In this document: in pieces, positions 27,876 to 35,599 of the stretch
Numbering within the stretch: position 1 is the stretch's first letter
Layout of the letters: the number at the start of each line of letters is the position of its first letter
From: Clostridia bacterium
GTDB taxonomy: Bacteria > Bacillota > Clostridia > Christensenellales > Borkfalkiaceae
Assembly: GCA_017448355.1 (NCBI GenBank)
Contig: JAFSLQ010000059.1
Location: 36,080 to 100,079, forward strand
Length of the DNA stretch: 64,000 nt
Direction: 5' to 3'
The notes under the pieces: model-generated
Database searches by the model: none
The model's input: the letters and a program-made list of their open reading frames with translations, nothing else
What the model was told of the DNA's origin: nothing
Program-made: the position numbers and the translations under genes

Positions 27876-28365
27876 TGTTTTCTCCGTTTTTCGTTCTCTT
27901 TTTGCCGAACAGTTTGTGCCACACCCTTTTAGGCAGACTTTTTGCGTTTTCAAACATATAAAAAGTCTTTACGCAAAATCTTCGTAATTTTTCGTTTTTA
28001 AACCATTTTTTTACTTTGGCGATATAATCCGCGTTCTTCACGTCTACATATCTTTTGCCCTTGTAAAAGCCCGTCATCACGCCGTAAACGTTCTCTTCGT
28101 TTACCTTTTCAAACACAAACTGACTGTCGCCGCACATAATATAGCCGTACTCGGTGGGCTTAATCACCCTGTGCAGAACGTTCGAGCCGTTTTCTCTACG
28201 GTATAGCGCAACGTCCATAGCACGAAGTTTTTCCGTCTTCTTTTGAACGATGACAGACTGCTTTTTGTTTTTAAGCGTAGGCCACATACTGTTGCCCTTC
28301 GGCACGAACGCTATTACGCCGTTTTTATTCAATTCTTCTATGTAATCTGTTTTACTTTCTGCCAT
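27868..28365 (-). CDS. S24/S26-like signal peptidase fold protein
   Basis: The 165-residue product has PKGNSMWPTL with Ser26, the nucleophile position of S26 peptidases, DVALYRR, then VLHRVI with His65 and YIMCGDSQ. A Ser-His pair is what SipW/ER-type signal peptidases use in place of Ser-Lys. It lacks an obvious N-terminal membrane anchor, and its C-terminal third is strongly basic (KKWFKNEKLRR, KRVWHKLFGKKR). Processing of some secreted protein is possible; no substrate is evident. It sits between a PII-like gene and proA. Confidence 0.75.
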   Translation of the reverse strand: MAESKTDYIEELNKNGVIAFVPKGNSMWPTLKNKKQSVIVQKKTEKLRAMDVALYRRENGSNVLHRVIKPTEYGYIMCGDSQFVFEKVNEENVYGVMTGFYKGKRYVDVKNADYIAKVKKWFKNEKLRRFCVKTFYMFENAKSLPKRVWHKLFGKKRTKNGENND

Positions 28366-28368
28366 AAC

Positions 28369-29046
28369 TCAATCTTCTAAACTCTTTATCCCTATAACTT
28401 TTTCGACGGGAATAGAAAACACTATCGCGTGCGCGTCGGAATCCTTGCCCGCCTTTTCCATGACCGCTTTCATTATAGCGTCGCGCTCTTCCCTTTTAGC
28501 AACGATATAAATAAGTTCCTTTTCTTCGGAAATAACCACGCCGAAAATCTTTGCAATCTCCGCACCCGTACCTTTAGCGGGAATTACCGTACCGCCCGTC
28601 GCGCCCGCGTCTCTTGCCGCGTCCATTATAAGGTCTACGTTGCCATTATCGGCTATTACGTTAAGCAGAACGAATTTGCTTTTTTCTTCCATATGACTTT
28701 TCTCCTTTTTGATTAAGGGTTTATCGCCTAAAAGGTATTCCTTTCCCGACGCGCCGCCGATGCCGTCAAGCGGCAAGGTCAGCGAAAACCCGTTCCCGTG
28801 CTCCGTTATGTTCGTCTCTCTTATAAGCCCTTTATTTATTTCTTCCGCGACGTCTGCCGAAACGACGGTGCTTAAAACGACTTTCAGCGCGCGCTCGATC
28901 CCAAGCGCCGATAAAGTCTTATCACGCGCCGAACCCGTAGCAAAAATTTTCATAAGATTACGGACGCCGTATTTATAAAAAAACTCGGTATACTCTTCGG
29001 CGTACTCTCTATGCGTTGCCGTAATAATATATTTTACCCCTTCCAT
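28369..29046 (-). CDS. PII-like regulatory protein (two ferredoxin-like halves)
   Basis: The 225-residue protein seems to hold two related halves, about 1-105 and 118-225. The second matches the PII-like family: KFVLLNVIADNGNVDLIMDAARDAGATGGTVIPAKGTG, then IVAKREERDAIMKAVMEKAG and FSIPVEKVIG. The T-loop region lacks the classical uridylylated Tyr motif. Partner of the DUF1538 membrane protein encoded 8 bp upstream, a pairing I have seen often in Firmicutes and Proteobacteria. It probably senses a small ligand and gates or regulates the membrane protein. Confidence 0.82.
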   Translation of the reverse strand: MEGVKYIITATHREYAEEYTEFFYKYGVRNLMKIFATGSARDKTLSALGIERALKVVLSTVVSADVAEEINKGLIRETNITEHGNGFSLTLPLDGIGGASGKEYLLGDKPLIKKEKSHMEEKSKFVLLNVIADNGNVDLIMDAARDAGATGGTVIPAKGTGAEIAKIFGVVISEEKELIYIVAKREERDAIMKAVMEKAGKDSDAHAIVFSIPVEKVIGIKSLED

Positions 29047-29054
29047 TTTTTCTC

Positions 29055-30620
29055 CTAATCGATAATTTCTTCGGATTTTGCCTTCTTTACTTTCGGCGGC
29101 TTGTCCGCAAGCGCGTGCGCCTTTTTAATCTTCGCGCTCTTTATCTTAAATATAAGTCCCAAAATCTGCACCGCAACGAGCGGCGTCATCGCGACGAACG
29201 CCACCACTCCGAAACCTTCCGTGCCTAAATCCTTGCCGAGCGCGTCGCAAAAGCCGAGTGCCATCGGCATTAAAAACCCCACCGTCATAGACCCCGACGC
29301 AACCCCGCCCGAATCGAACGCTATCGCCGTAAAGATATCCGGCACGATAAACGTTAAAACGAGCGCAACCGCGTAGCCGGGTATAAGAAAATACATTATA
29401 GGTACGGAAAAATAAATTCTTAAAAACGCAAGTCCCGCCGAAACCGCCACGCCCGCCATAAGCGAAAGCGTAATCGCCCTTTTGGGAATCGCGCCGCCCG
29501 TTATTTCGACGACCTGGTCGCCCAAAATGTGTACGGCAGGCTCTGCACCCGCCACGAAAAAGCCCGATACCATACCTATCGGCACGATAGAAAACGCGTA
29601 AGAGGACAGCCCCAAAGTTCTACCTATGATATTCCCGACGGGTAAAAACCCGCAGTTGACGCCGAGAAGAAATACGACAAGCCCTAAGTACGCGTAAACT
29701 ATGCCGACCAGTATTTTTACGAATTCGCCGCGCGCCACTTTTCCGCCGAACGTCATCGTGATAAAATAAAACGCCACGATGGGCAAAAGCGCTACGCCCA
29801 CTTCTTTCATATATTCGGGCAGCCTAAATAAATACACCGAAAACAGGTCTTTTGAATCCGCGACGGTAAAAATTTCGCCGCCGCTCACCTTCACGCTGTC
29901 GGGCTTATAGATTATGCCGAGTATCATTACCGCAAGAATAGGTCCGACGGAACACAGCGCGGTAAGACCGAAACTGTCGTCTTTTGCAGATTTATCGCTC
30001 CGAAGGTACGCAACTCCCGTGCCCATTGCGATGATGAACGGCACGCTCATAGGTCCCGTCGTCACCCCGCCCGCGTCGAACGCCAGCGGAACAAAGTTTT
30101 TCGGCACGAAAAACGCCAGAATAAACATCGCGATATAACACGACATCAAAACGAATTTAAGTTTTATATTTAAAACTATTCTTAAAAATGCGACGACCAA
30201 AAATACGCCGACGCCCGCGCCCACGACGCTTATAAGCGCGATATGGTTTATCGTGCCGTTAAGTTCTGACGCCAACACCTGCAAATCGGGTTCGGACACG
30301 GTGATAAACACGCCGACGAGAAAAAACAGCGGCAGTATCAGCCAAAGTTTTCTCGTTTTAATAACCGAAGCGCTTATGTACCGACCGATAGGCGTCATCG
30401 CGTTTTCCGCGCCGAGCGTAAACAGACCCATACCCACGACCACAAGAAGGCAACCGAAAATAAACGCTAAAAACGCGCCGCTGTCTATCGGCGTCAACGA
30501 GACGCTCAAAAGCAAAACGACCAGCACGACCGGTAAAACCGAAACGAAAGACTCCTTTATCTTTCGGCTTATCGTCGTGCTATAACTTCCGAAAAACCTA
30601 TTCCGTCTTTTGAAAGCCAT
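29055..30620 (-). CDS. DUF1538 membrane protein (duplicated domain)
   Basis: The 521-residue protein contains two copies of a hydrophobic DUF1538 domain, about 20-245 and 270-505. Each has the repeated motifs SEPAVHIL/SEPDLQVL and FDxGGVxxGxMxVPF (AFDAGGVTTGPMSVPF and AFDSGGVASGSMTVGF). About twelve to fourteen membrane helices. Function unknown; the internal duplication with inverted-looking halves is transporter-like. It is coupled to a PII-like gene, suggesting ligand-controlled transport. Confidence 0.85.
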   Translation of the reverse strand: MAFKRRNRFFGSYSTTISRKIKESFVSVLPVVLVVLLLSVSLTPIDSGAFLAFIFGCLLVVVGMGLFTLGAENAMTPIGRYISASVIKTRKLWLILPLFFLVGVFITVSEPDLQVLASELNGTINHIALISVVGAGVGVFLVVAFLRIVLNIKLKFVLMSCYIAMFILAFFVPKNFVPLAFDAGGVTTGPMSVPFIIAMGTGVAYLRSDKSAKDDSFGLTALCSVGPILAVMILGIIYKPDSVKVSGGEIFTVADSKDLFSVYLFRLPEYMKEVGVALLPIVAFYFITMTFGGKVARGEFVKILVGIVYAYLGLVVFLLGVNCGFLPVGNIIGRTLGLSSYAFSIVPIGMVSGFFVAGAEPAVHILGDQVVEITGGAIPKRAITLSLMAGVAVSAGLAFLRIYFSVPIMYFLIPGYAVALVLTFIVPDIFTAIAFDSGGVASGSMTVGFLMPMALGFCDALGKDLGTEGFGVVAFVAMTPLVAVQILGLIFKIKSAKIKKAHALADKPPKVKKAKSEEIID

Positions 30621-30641
30621 TTTTGCTCCTTTAATCTTAAT

Positions 30642-31319
30642 TTACAGTATGTTTTTTATTTCCGAAAGCGATTTTACGGTATAATCGCAAGTATCGGGCG
30701 GCACGACGTCTTTCCCTTCGTAATTAAACCACACGGTGGTAAAACCAACGCTTTTGCCGCCTTTCATATCCGCGGAAAGCGAGTCGCCGATAAATGCTAT
30801 TCCGTCGCTTGTTACGGGCGACATTGCCTTTACGCATTGTTCGAAAAATTGTCTTTGCGGCTTGTTTATGCCTTGCGCTTCAAAATTAAGTATACCGTTG
30901 ATAAATGGCATAATTTTCGAGAGAGTAAGCCGCTTTACCTGTTGCGCGTACGGTGCGTTGCTTGCCGTGTATAATTTGTATTTTCCCGAAAGATACCCGA
31001 CTAAATCCAGCGCGCCGTCAACGGGAATTGCATAATTTTCGAGATTACTTAAAAACAGCCTTTCCATTTTTTCGCCGTCGGCGTTTATTTTCAGTTCGTC
31101 GAAAATTATCCACCAGCGCGTACTATGCAACTGTTGCCTTGTAATCTCTTTTTTCTCGATTTTTCGCCATAGCGAATTGTTTACGCGTAAAAACGTGTCG
31201 AAAACTTCTTCCGAAAATTTAAGCATTAACTCGTTAAACGCGCATTTAATTGTTTCTTTCGCGCTTTTATTAAAATCCAAAAGCGTATTGTCGATATCTA
31301 ACAGTACGGATTGTATCAT
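30642..31319 (-). CDS. HAD family hydrolase (YjjG-like)
   Basis: The 225-residue product has HAD motif I LLDIDNTLLDF near residue 6, motif II in YTASNA near 115, and motif III/IV FIGDSLSADMKGG near 177. The cap is alpha-helical (C1 type). YjjG-like enzymes dephosphorylate pyrimidine nucleotides, but specificity cannot be read here. It lies 8 bp after pgcA and 21 bp before the DUF1538 gene. Confidence 0.85.
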   Translation of the reverse strand: MIQSVLLDIDNTLLDFNKSAKETIKCAFNELMLKFSEEVFDTFLRVNNSLWRKIEKKEITRQQLHSTRWWIIFDELKINADGEKMERLFLSNLENYAIPVDGALDLVGYLSGKYKLYTASNAPYAQQVKRLTLSKIMPFINGILNFEAQGINKPQRQFFEQCVKAMSPVTSDGIAFIGDSLSADMKGGKSVGFTTVWFNYEGKDVVPPDTCDYTVKSLSEIKNIL

Positions 31320-31327
31320 CTGTATAA

Positions 31328-33037
31328 TTATTTCATCAATTTTTCAAAGGCTTCTTTGACCGCGATAAAAGTTGCTTCCGCTTCGGACTTGTTTTTACCG
31401 TTTACGGAATAGTAAACTTTGAGTTTAGGTTCTGTACCCGAAGGTCTTACGCATATAAACCCGCCGCCGTCTAATTCGTAGTAAACGGCGTTCACGGGTG
31501 AAGAGTTAATATCGGTTACGTTGTCGCCTTCCGTTCTCTTTAAACTCGAATAATCGCGCTTTGCAACAACCTTTACCCCCGCGACTTCGTTTATGTCTTT
31601 TTGTTTCATCATATCGACGACGGCGTTCATATCCTTCATAGCGTTAAGCCCGCTATACACGGTGCTGACGCTTCTATCGCACACGTAACCGTATTTATGA
31701 TAAATTTCCTGCAATCTGTCGTAAACTTTTATGCCGTGCGCGGTGTAATAGCAAACCATTTCGGCAAAAAGCATGCTTGCCACAACCGCGTCTTTGTCGC
31801 GCGCGTGCGTTCCGCGAAGATAGCCGCAACTTTCTTCAAACCCGAACACGAAACGGCGTTTGCCCGTGTCGTCGTACTGCTTTATTTTTTCGCCTATAAA
31901 CTTAAATCCGACGGGAACTTCCATCATCTCTACGTTATAATCGTCGGCTATGAGTTTAGCAAGGCTTGTCGACACGAACGATTTCACAACGAAACATTTT
32001 TTACCGAGTTCGCCTTTGTCTTTAAGTCTTCCCAAAATATAATCTAAAAGCAATACGCCCGTCTCGTTACCCGAAAGCACGGTAAATTCGCCTTTATCGT
32101 TTCGTATCGCCACACCGAGTCTGTCGCAGTCGGGGTCTGTGCCGAACACGACGTCCGCGCCTTCGGCGTTCGCCTGAGAAATAGCAAGAGACAACGTTTC
32201 TTTATACTCAGGGTTAGGTACTTCCACCGTCGAAAAGGCGGGGTCTTCGCTTTCCTGTTCGGAAACAACCGACGCTTTAATTCCGAGTTTTTTCAGTATC
32301 GTGGTAACCGGAATAAACCCGCTGCCATGCACGGGAGTATAAACGAGTTTTATATCTTTACCGACTTCCTTCGTCTCTTCCGTCGAAAGCACGAGTTTTG
32401 TTATTCGGTCGTAATAGTGCTTATCTATTCGTTTACCGATAAATTTCACGTATTTTACCGACTTTTTAGAATACAGAATTTCGTCCGACAAGGGCGATTT
32501 TATTCCGTCTATAAATTCAACGACTTTTGCCGTCGCTTCGGGAGACATCTGCGCCCCGTCTTCGCCGTAAACTTTGTAACCGTTATATTCTTTTGGGTTA
32601 TGGCTTGCGGTTATCATTATGCCCGCCACGCAGTTAAGGTCTCTTACCGCAAAAGACAGCATAGGAACGGGATGAACGCGTTCGAAAAGATAGACTTTAA
32701 TCTTGTTTGACGCAAGCACCACGGCGGCGGCAGCCGCAAATTCGCGGGAAAACTTACGGGTATCGAACGCTATCGCTACCCCGCGCATTTTAGCGAGCGG
32801 ACCGCGCTTTTTTATATATTCCGCAAGTCCCTGCGACGCGCGTTTAACGGTGTACACGTTCATCATATTAGTTCCCATACCGATAATGCCGCGCATACCC
32901 GCCGTGCCGAATTCCAGATTTTTACCGAAACGATATTCGATTTCTTCTTCGTTGTTTTTTATGAGTTCGAGTTCGTGTTTTTCGTTAGGTGTAAGTTTGT
33001 CGCTTGACAGCCACTCATGGTATAAATCTTTGTACAT
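31328..33037 (-). CDS. pgcA: alpha-phosphoglucomutase/phosphomannomutase
   Basis: Interconverts glucose-1-phosphate and glucose-6-phosphate (or mannose phosphates). The 569-residue product has the phosphoserine loop TASHNPKEYNG near 145, the Mg-binding FGTDPDCDRLGV near 300, the sugar loop GFEESCGYL near 400, and the phosphate-binding RPSGTEPKLKVYY near 540. Length fits PgcA of Bacillus. First gene of the probable six-gene operon ending at proA; the promoter is at 33073-33101. Confidence 0.94.
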   Translation of the reverse strand: MYKDLYHEWLSSDKLTPNEKHELELIKNNEEEIEYRFGKNLEFGTAGMRGIIGMGTNMMNVYTVKRASQGLAEYIKKRGPLAKMRGVAIAFDTRKFSREFAAAAAVVLASNKIKVYLFERVHPVPMLSFAVRDLNCVAGIMITASHNPKEYNGYKVYGEDGAQMSPEATAKVVEFIDGIKSPLSDEILYSKKSVKYVKFIGKRIDKHYYDRITKLVLSTEETKEVGKDIKLVYTPVHGSGFIPVTTILKKLGIKASVVSEQESEDPAFSTVEVPNPEYKETLSLAISQANAEGADVVFGTDPDCDRLGVAIRNDKGEFTVLSGNETGVLLLDYILGRLKDKGELGKKCFVVKSFVSTSLAKLIADDYNVEMMEVPVGFKFIGEKIKQYDDTGKRRFVFGFEESCGYLRGTHARDKDAVVASMLFAEMVCYYTAHGIKVYDRLQEIYHKYGYVCDRSVSTVYSGLNAMKDMNAVVDMMKQKDINEVAGVKVVAKRDYSSLKRTEGDNVTDINSSPVNAVYYELDGGGFICVRPSGTEPKLKVYYSVNGKNKSEAEATFIAVKEAFEKLMK

Positions 33038-33072
33038 AGGTTTTCCGCCTTTATTTTATATTGTTAAATATT

Positions 33073-33101
33073 ATTATATTGTATACACATCGAGTTGTCA
33101 A
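33073..33101 (-). promoter_or_regulatory. pgcA operon promoter
   Basis: Minus-strand TTGACA, 17 bases, TATAAT. Confidence 0.82.
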
Positions 33102-33170
33102 AGTTTTTGTAAATTTATTTAAAACATTAACGATTATAGCAAATATTTTTTAAAAAAGAATTGCAAACAG

Positions 33171-33199
33171 TTGACATTAAAATCACATTTTGATACAAT
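33171..33199 (+). promoter_or_regulatory. tRNA cluster promoter
   Basis: TTGACA, 17 bases, TACAAT, ending 29 bp before tRNA-Gly. Confidence 0.85.
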
Positions 33200-33228
33200 T
33201 TATAAGCGTCTTATTTGAAAGACCGCTT

Positions 33229-33295
<67 letters not shown>

Positions 33296-33302
<7 letters not shown>

Positions 33303-33339
33303 CCTCAGCACCGAACGTTGTCGGTGCTGAGGTGGAGCG
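33296..33339. repeat. 44-bp palindrome on the tRNA-Gly 3' end
   Basis: Perfect 19-bp arms around ACGTTG. The left arm starts in the acceptor stem (CGCTCCACC...) and contains the CCA tail, so the RNA could refold the tRNA's 3' end into a hairpin. Confidence 0.8.
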
Positions 33340-33407
33340 AGTATTTGCGGAGATGTTTTCCATTTCTACCGACAGCAAGTTTCAGATAAGGTGATAGAAG
33401 GGTGTAT

Positions 33408-33484
33408 GCACCTGTAGCTCAGTTGGATAGAGCACCGGCCTTCTAAGCCGGGTGTCAGGGGTTCGAATCCCTTCAGGCGCACCA
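33408..33484 (+). tRNA. tRNA-Arg(TCT), acceptor mismatch
   Basis: Anticodon stem CCGGC/GCCGG with loop CTTCTAA gives TCT. Acceptor GCACCTG faces CAGGCGC, with an A3-C70 mismatch; all other pairs form. Encoded CCA at 33482-33484. Confidence 0.9.
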
Positions 33485-33488
33485 AAAC

Positions 33489-33566
33489 GGCGGGCGTAGC
33501 TCAGTTGGTTAGAGCGCAAGATTGTGGTCCTTGAGGTCGTGGGTTCGATTCCCATCACCCGCCCCA
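33489..33566 (+). tRNA. tRNA-His(GTG), two A-C mismatches
   Basis: Loop TTGTGGT gives GTG. G-1 is present at 33489 facing C73, as required for His. The acceptor has C6-A67 and the anticodon stem A31-C39 unpaired; the rest pairs. Encoded CCA at 33564-33566. Confidence 0.9.
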
Positions 33567-33599
33567 AAAATAAAATATAGGTTATATTTTATTTTTGGG
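33563..33599. repeat. palindrome on the tRNA-His 3' end
   Basis: Perfect 17-bp arms (CCCAAAAATAAAATATA) around GGT, starting at the discriminator base and CCA of tRNA-His. Could act as terminator or processing signal. Confidence 0.75.
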
Positions 33600-33628
33600 C
33601 AGGTATTTGCGGAGAGAACACAGGTGAC

Positions 33629-33679
33629 GCGATTGACCGAGAACGGTAACAATCGCTATTCCGTCGCTTCGCTCCTTAC
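33629..33679 (+). repeat. dispersed structured repeat, copy 1
   Basis: Hairpin GCGATTG...CAATCGC followed by TATTCCGTCGCTTCGCTCC. Copy 2 at 60209-60260 has GCGATTA...TAATCGC and 28 of 29 identical bases from AATCGC onward. Confidence 0.75.
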
Positions 33680-33843
33680 GGTCGAGACGGGCGAGACCAT
33701 CGGAGCAAACTTTGTTTGCGGAGATGTTTCCCATCAAAAGTAATTGACTGCAATTTAAGCGTATCAAACACGATTTTTTGGGCAGGTATTTGCGGAGATT
33801 GTTTCCACGCAATTATCAAACCCTGAACCCTACCCCACAATAT

Positions 33844-33919
33844 AGGGGTGTAGCCAAGTGGTTAAGGCACCGGATTTTGATTCCGGCACTCGTAGGTTCA
33901 AATCCTGCCACCCCTGCCA
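33844..33919 (+). tRNA. tRNA-Gln(TTG)
   Basis: Acceptor AGGGGTG/CACCCCT fully paired, anticodon stem CCGGA/TCCGG with loop TTTTGAT giving TTG, encoded CCA at 33917-33919. Confidence 0.95.
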
Positions 33920-33933
33920 AGACAATATAGAAC

Positions 33934-34009
33934 GGCCCATTAGCTCAGTCGGTAGAGCACGTGACTTTTAATCACGGTGTCCGGGGTTCGAATCCCCGAT
34001 GGACCACCA
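33934..34009 (+). tRNA. tRNA-Lys(TTT), acceptor mismatch
   Basis: Anticodon stem CGTGA/TCACG with loop CTTTTAA. Acceptor GGCCCAT faces ATGGACC, leaving C3-A70 unpaired. Encoded CCA at 34007-34009. Confidence 0.93.
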
Positions 34010-34041
34010 GAAATTTAGCAAGCAAACTCGCTTGCTAAATT

Positions 34042-34117
34042 GTTCCATTAGCTCAGTTGGTAGAGCACCTGACTCTTAATCAGGGTGTCCAGGGTTCGAG
34101 TCCCTGATGGAGCACCA
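34042..34117 (+). tRNA. tRNA-Lys(CTT)
   Basis: Anticodon stem CCTGA/TCAGG with loop CTCTTAA. Acceptor GTTCCAT/ATGGAGC pairs with one T-G wobble. Encoded CCA at 34115-34117. Its 3' end is copied at 34271-34291. Confidence 0.95.
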
Positions 34118-34121
34118 AAAA

Positions 34122-34156
34122 AGCCCGTTCAAAACTTTCAGGTTTTGGGCGGGCTG
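34122..34156 (+). terminator. tRNA cluster terminator
   Basis: Imperfect hairpin AGCCCGTTCAAAAC / GTTTTGGGCGGGCT followed by GTTTTATTG, just after the last tRNA. Confidence 0.75.
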
Positions 34157-34172
34157 TTTTATTGTTTATAGT

Positions 34173-34291
34173 TCAGGGACTCGAATTAGGAGCCAGCCCC
34201 CAAAGGGGGCGTGCTTGCCAAAGGCAAGAAAACAGTCCTGTGGACTGTTTTGCGGGAGGCTCGAGAGAAGCGAGTCCCTGATGGAGCACCA
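34173..34291 (+). repeat. cloverleaf-like repeat carrying a tRNA-Lys 3' copy
   Basis: Outer stem TCAGGGACTCG (34173-34183) / CGAGTCCCTGA (34271-34281), inner stem GAGCC (34190-34194) / GGCTC (34258-34262), then three hairpins: GCCCCC-AAA-GGGGGC (34196-34210), CTTGCC-AAA-GGCAAG (34214-34228) and AAAACAGTC...GACTGTTTT (34229-34251). The right end CGAGTCCC...GGAGCACCA repeats 21 bases of the upstream tRNA-Lys including CCA; the left end is an inverted copy of its T-arm. Confidence 0.8.
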
Positions 34292-34298
34292 TATAAAC

Positions 34299-35561
34299 CT
34301 ACTTCCAGTTGTTTGATGTCCGATTTTCATTAAACCACGCCGTATCTTTAAGTTTAATATCGTTTGCAGAACACTTTACTCCTATACCTTCGCTATTTGC
34401 AAACACCACTATATTCCCGTTAAAACTCTCAAATTTATTGTTTGCGTAATCTATGCATAAAGTTGTTACGTAAACCTTGTCGGTATATACCGATATTCTG
34501 TCGATAAAATCCTGCGTGGGAAACTGATTTTCGGAAACTTTGGTATACTCCGAACTGCCCGCGCAACAGCACACGCAACAAATTTTCGGCTTAAACACTT
34601 CTAAAAACTTAACGTTAGAACTCGTTTTGCTGCCGTGATGCCCCGCCTTGTATAAGTCCACTTTAAAACTTGCGGAAAGAGACGCGTGGTCGGTTTTATA
34701 TCTCTCGGCAAGTGCTTCTTCGCCTTTCTTTTCAAGGTCGCCCGTGAACAAAAAGTGTTTTCCGTCGCCTTGAACCATACAGCACACGGAAAAATTGTTT
34801 TCTCCTTCCGTCGTTTCCCAGTAAAACTTGTTGTATAAAATTTCCAACTCGTAGCCTTTCCCTAAGTCGTAAGTGCGTTTTGCACCGTCTTCTTCGTTAT
34901 AGCATTTGTCGGCGGTATAGTGCGTCGCGCCGCGCGCTATCTCGTCGTTTAGTTCGCGAAGATAGTTGGCGTACATACCTTTTACAACTTGATTAGTATT
35001 AGAAAAGGTTATAATCGTTTTGCACTCGTAAAGGTCGAAAATAGAATTTACGTTTTCGGGCGTGGCAAAACCCGCGTAATGGTCTTCGTGCGCGTGAGTT
35101 ATAATAACGTATTCCAAAATATTGTCTTTTATGTAATTATTAAGGTAATCGGACACCGTACCGACGCTGCTTACGCGCGAACCGCAATCGATTAAAACTT
35201 CGGTATCGCCGACCTTAATGAGCGTGCAATCGCCCGTATATTTATTGCCAAGTTCTATAAAATGCACGGAAATATCCGCGTCACTAAACGCGATGTTTTT
35301 ATCAGGCGTATCTTTTTTTAAGACGAAAAAGTAATACAAACCTGCGCCGATTGCAAGAATTAAAATCAAGCAAACGAAAACAGCAACGAAAGAACCGCCG
35401 CCCGATTTTTTGCCTTTCTTTGCCGTTTTTACGGCAGCCGCGGCAACCGCGCCGACTTTTAGCACGTTTTTGACCGTTTCGTTATGTACTGAGGTTTTAC
35501 GCGAAGGCGTTTTTCTTACGGTCTTTTTGGTGTAAGGTCTTTTCTTGTTATTTTCTCCCAT
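34299..35561 (-). CDS. membrane-anchored ComEC/Rec2-type metallo-beta-lactamase fold hydrolase
   Basis: The 420-residue product has a basic N-terminus (about 1-55, many Lys/Arg/Thr), one membrane helix at about 57-78, and an exported beta-lactamase-fold domain with THAHEDHYAG near residue 155, FTGDLEKKGEE near 250 and KAGHHGSKTSSN near 282. These fit the hydrolase domain related to ComEC, here freestanding and anchored, without the ComEC channel. Proteins like this may process nucleic acid or phosphodiesters outside the cell. A CCVCCCAGSSE Cys cluster near 310 is unusual for an exported protein. Confidence 0.85.
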   Translation of the reverse strand: MGENNKKRPYTKKTVRKTPSRKTSVHNETVKNVLKVGAVAAAAVKTAKKGKKSGGGSFVAVFVCLILILAIGAGLYYFFVLKKDTPDKNIAFSDADISVHFIELGNKYTGDCTLIKVGDTEVLIDCGSRVSSVGTVSDYLNNYIKDNILEYVIITHAHEDHYAGFATPENVNSIFDLYECKTIITFSNTNQVVKGMYANYLRELNDEIARGATHYTADKCYNEEDGAKRTYDLGKGYELEILYNKFYWETTEGENNFSVCCMVQGDGKHFLFTGDLEKKGEEALAERYKTDHASLSASFKVDLYKAGHHGSKTSSNVKFLEVFKPKICCVCCCAGSSEYTKVSENQFPTQDFIDRISVYTDKVYVTTLCIDYANNKFESFNGNIVVFANSEGIGVKCSANDIKLKDTAWFNENRTSNNWK

Positions 35562-35599
35562 AACCGCTCCTTTTAAAACGTAAAATCATTTTCTTTAAC

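Larger units (their letters stand above)
33341..33806 (+). repeat. four copies of a short repeat, GTATTTGCGGAGATGTTTCC type
   Basis: Copies at 33341-33361, 33603-33615, 33715-33731 and 33786-33806 share TTTGCGGAGA and mostly a TGTTTCC tail. Two are preceded by TTGGGCAG. They occupy the spacers between tRNA genes, including the 277-bp gap 33567-33843, which holds no gene. Confidence 0.75.

Noticed and set aside
33382-33567. Minus-strand frame of 61 codons across tRNA-Arg and tRNA-His
   Set aside because: It is the antisense of two tRNA genes.
33582-33812. Minus-strand frame of 76 codons between tRNAs
   Set aside because: It consists of the short direct repeats and the structured repeat; no coding signal beyond the repeat pattern.
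34107-34316. Plus-strand frame of 69 codons after tRNA-Lys(CTT)
   Set aside because: It covers the tRNA 3' end, a terminator and the cloverleaf repeat, has no ribosome site, and is explained by those features.
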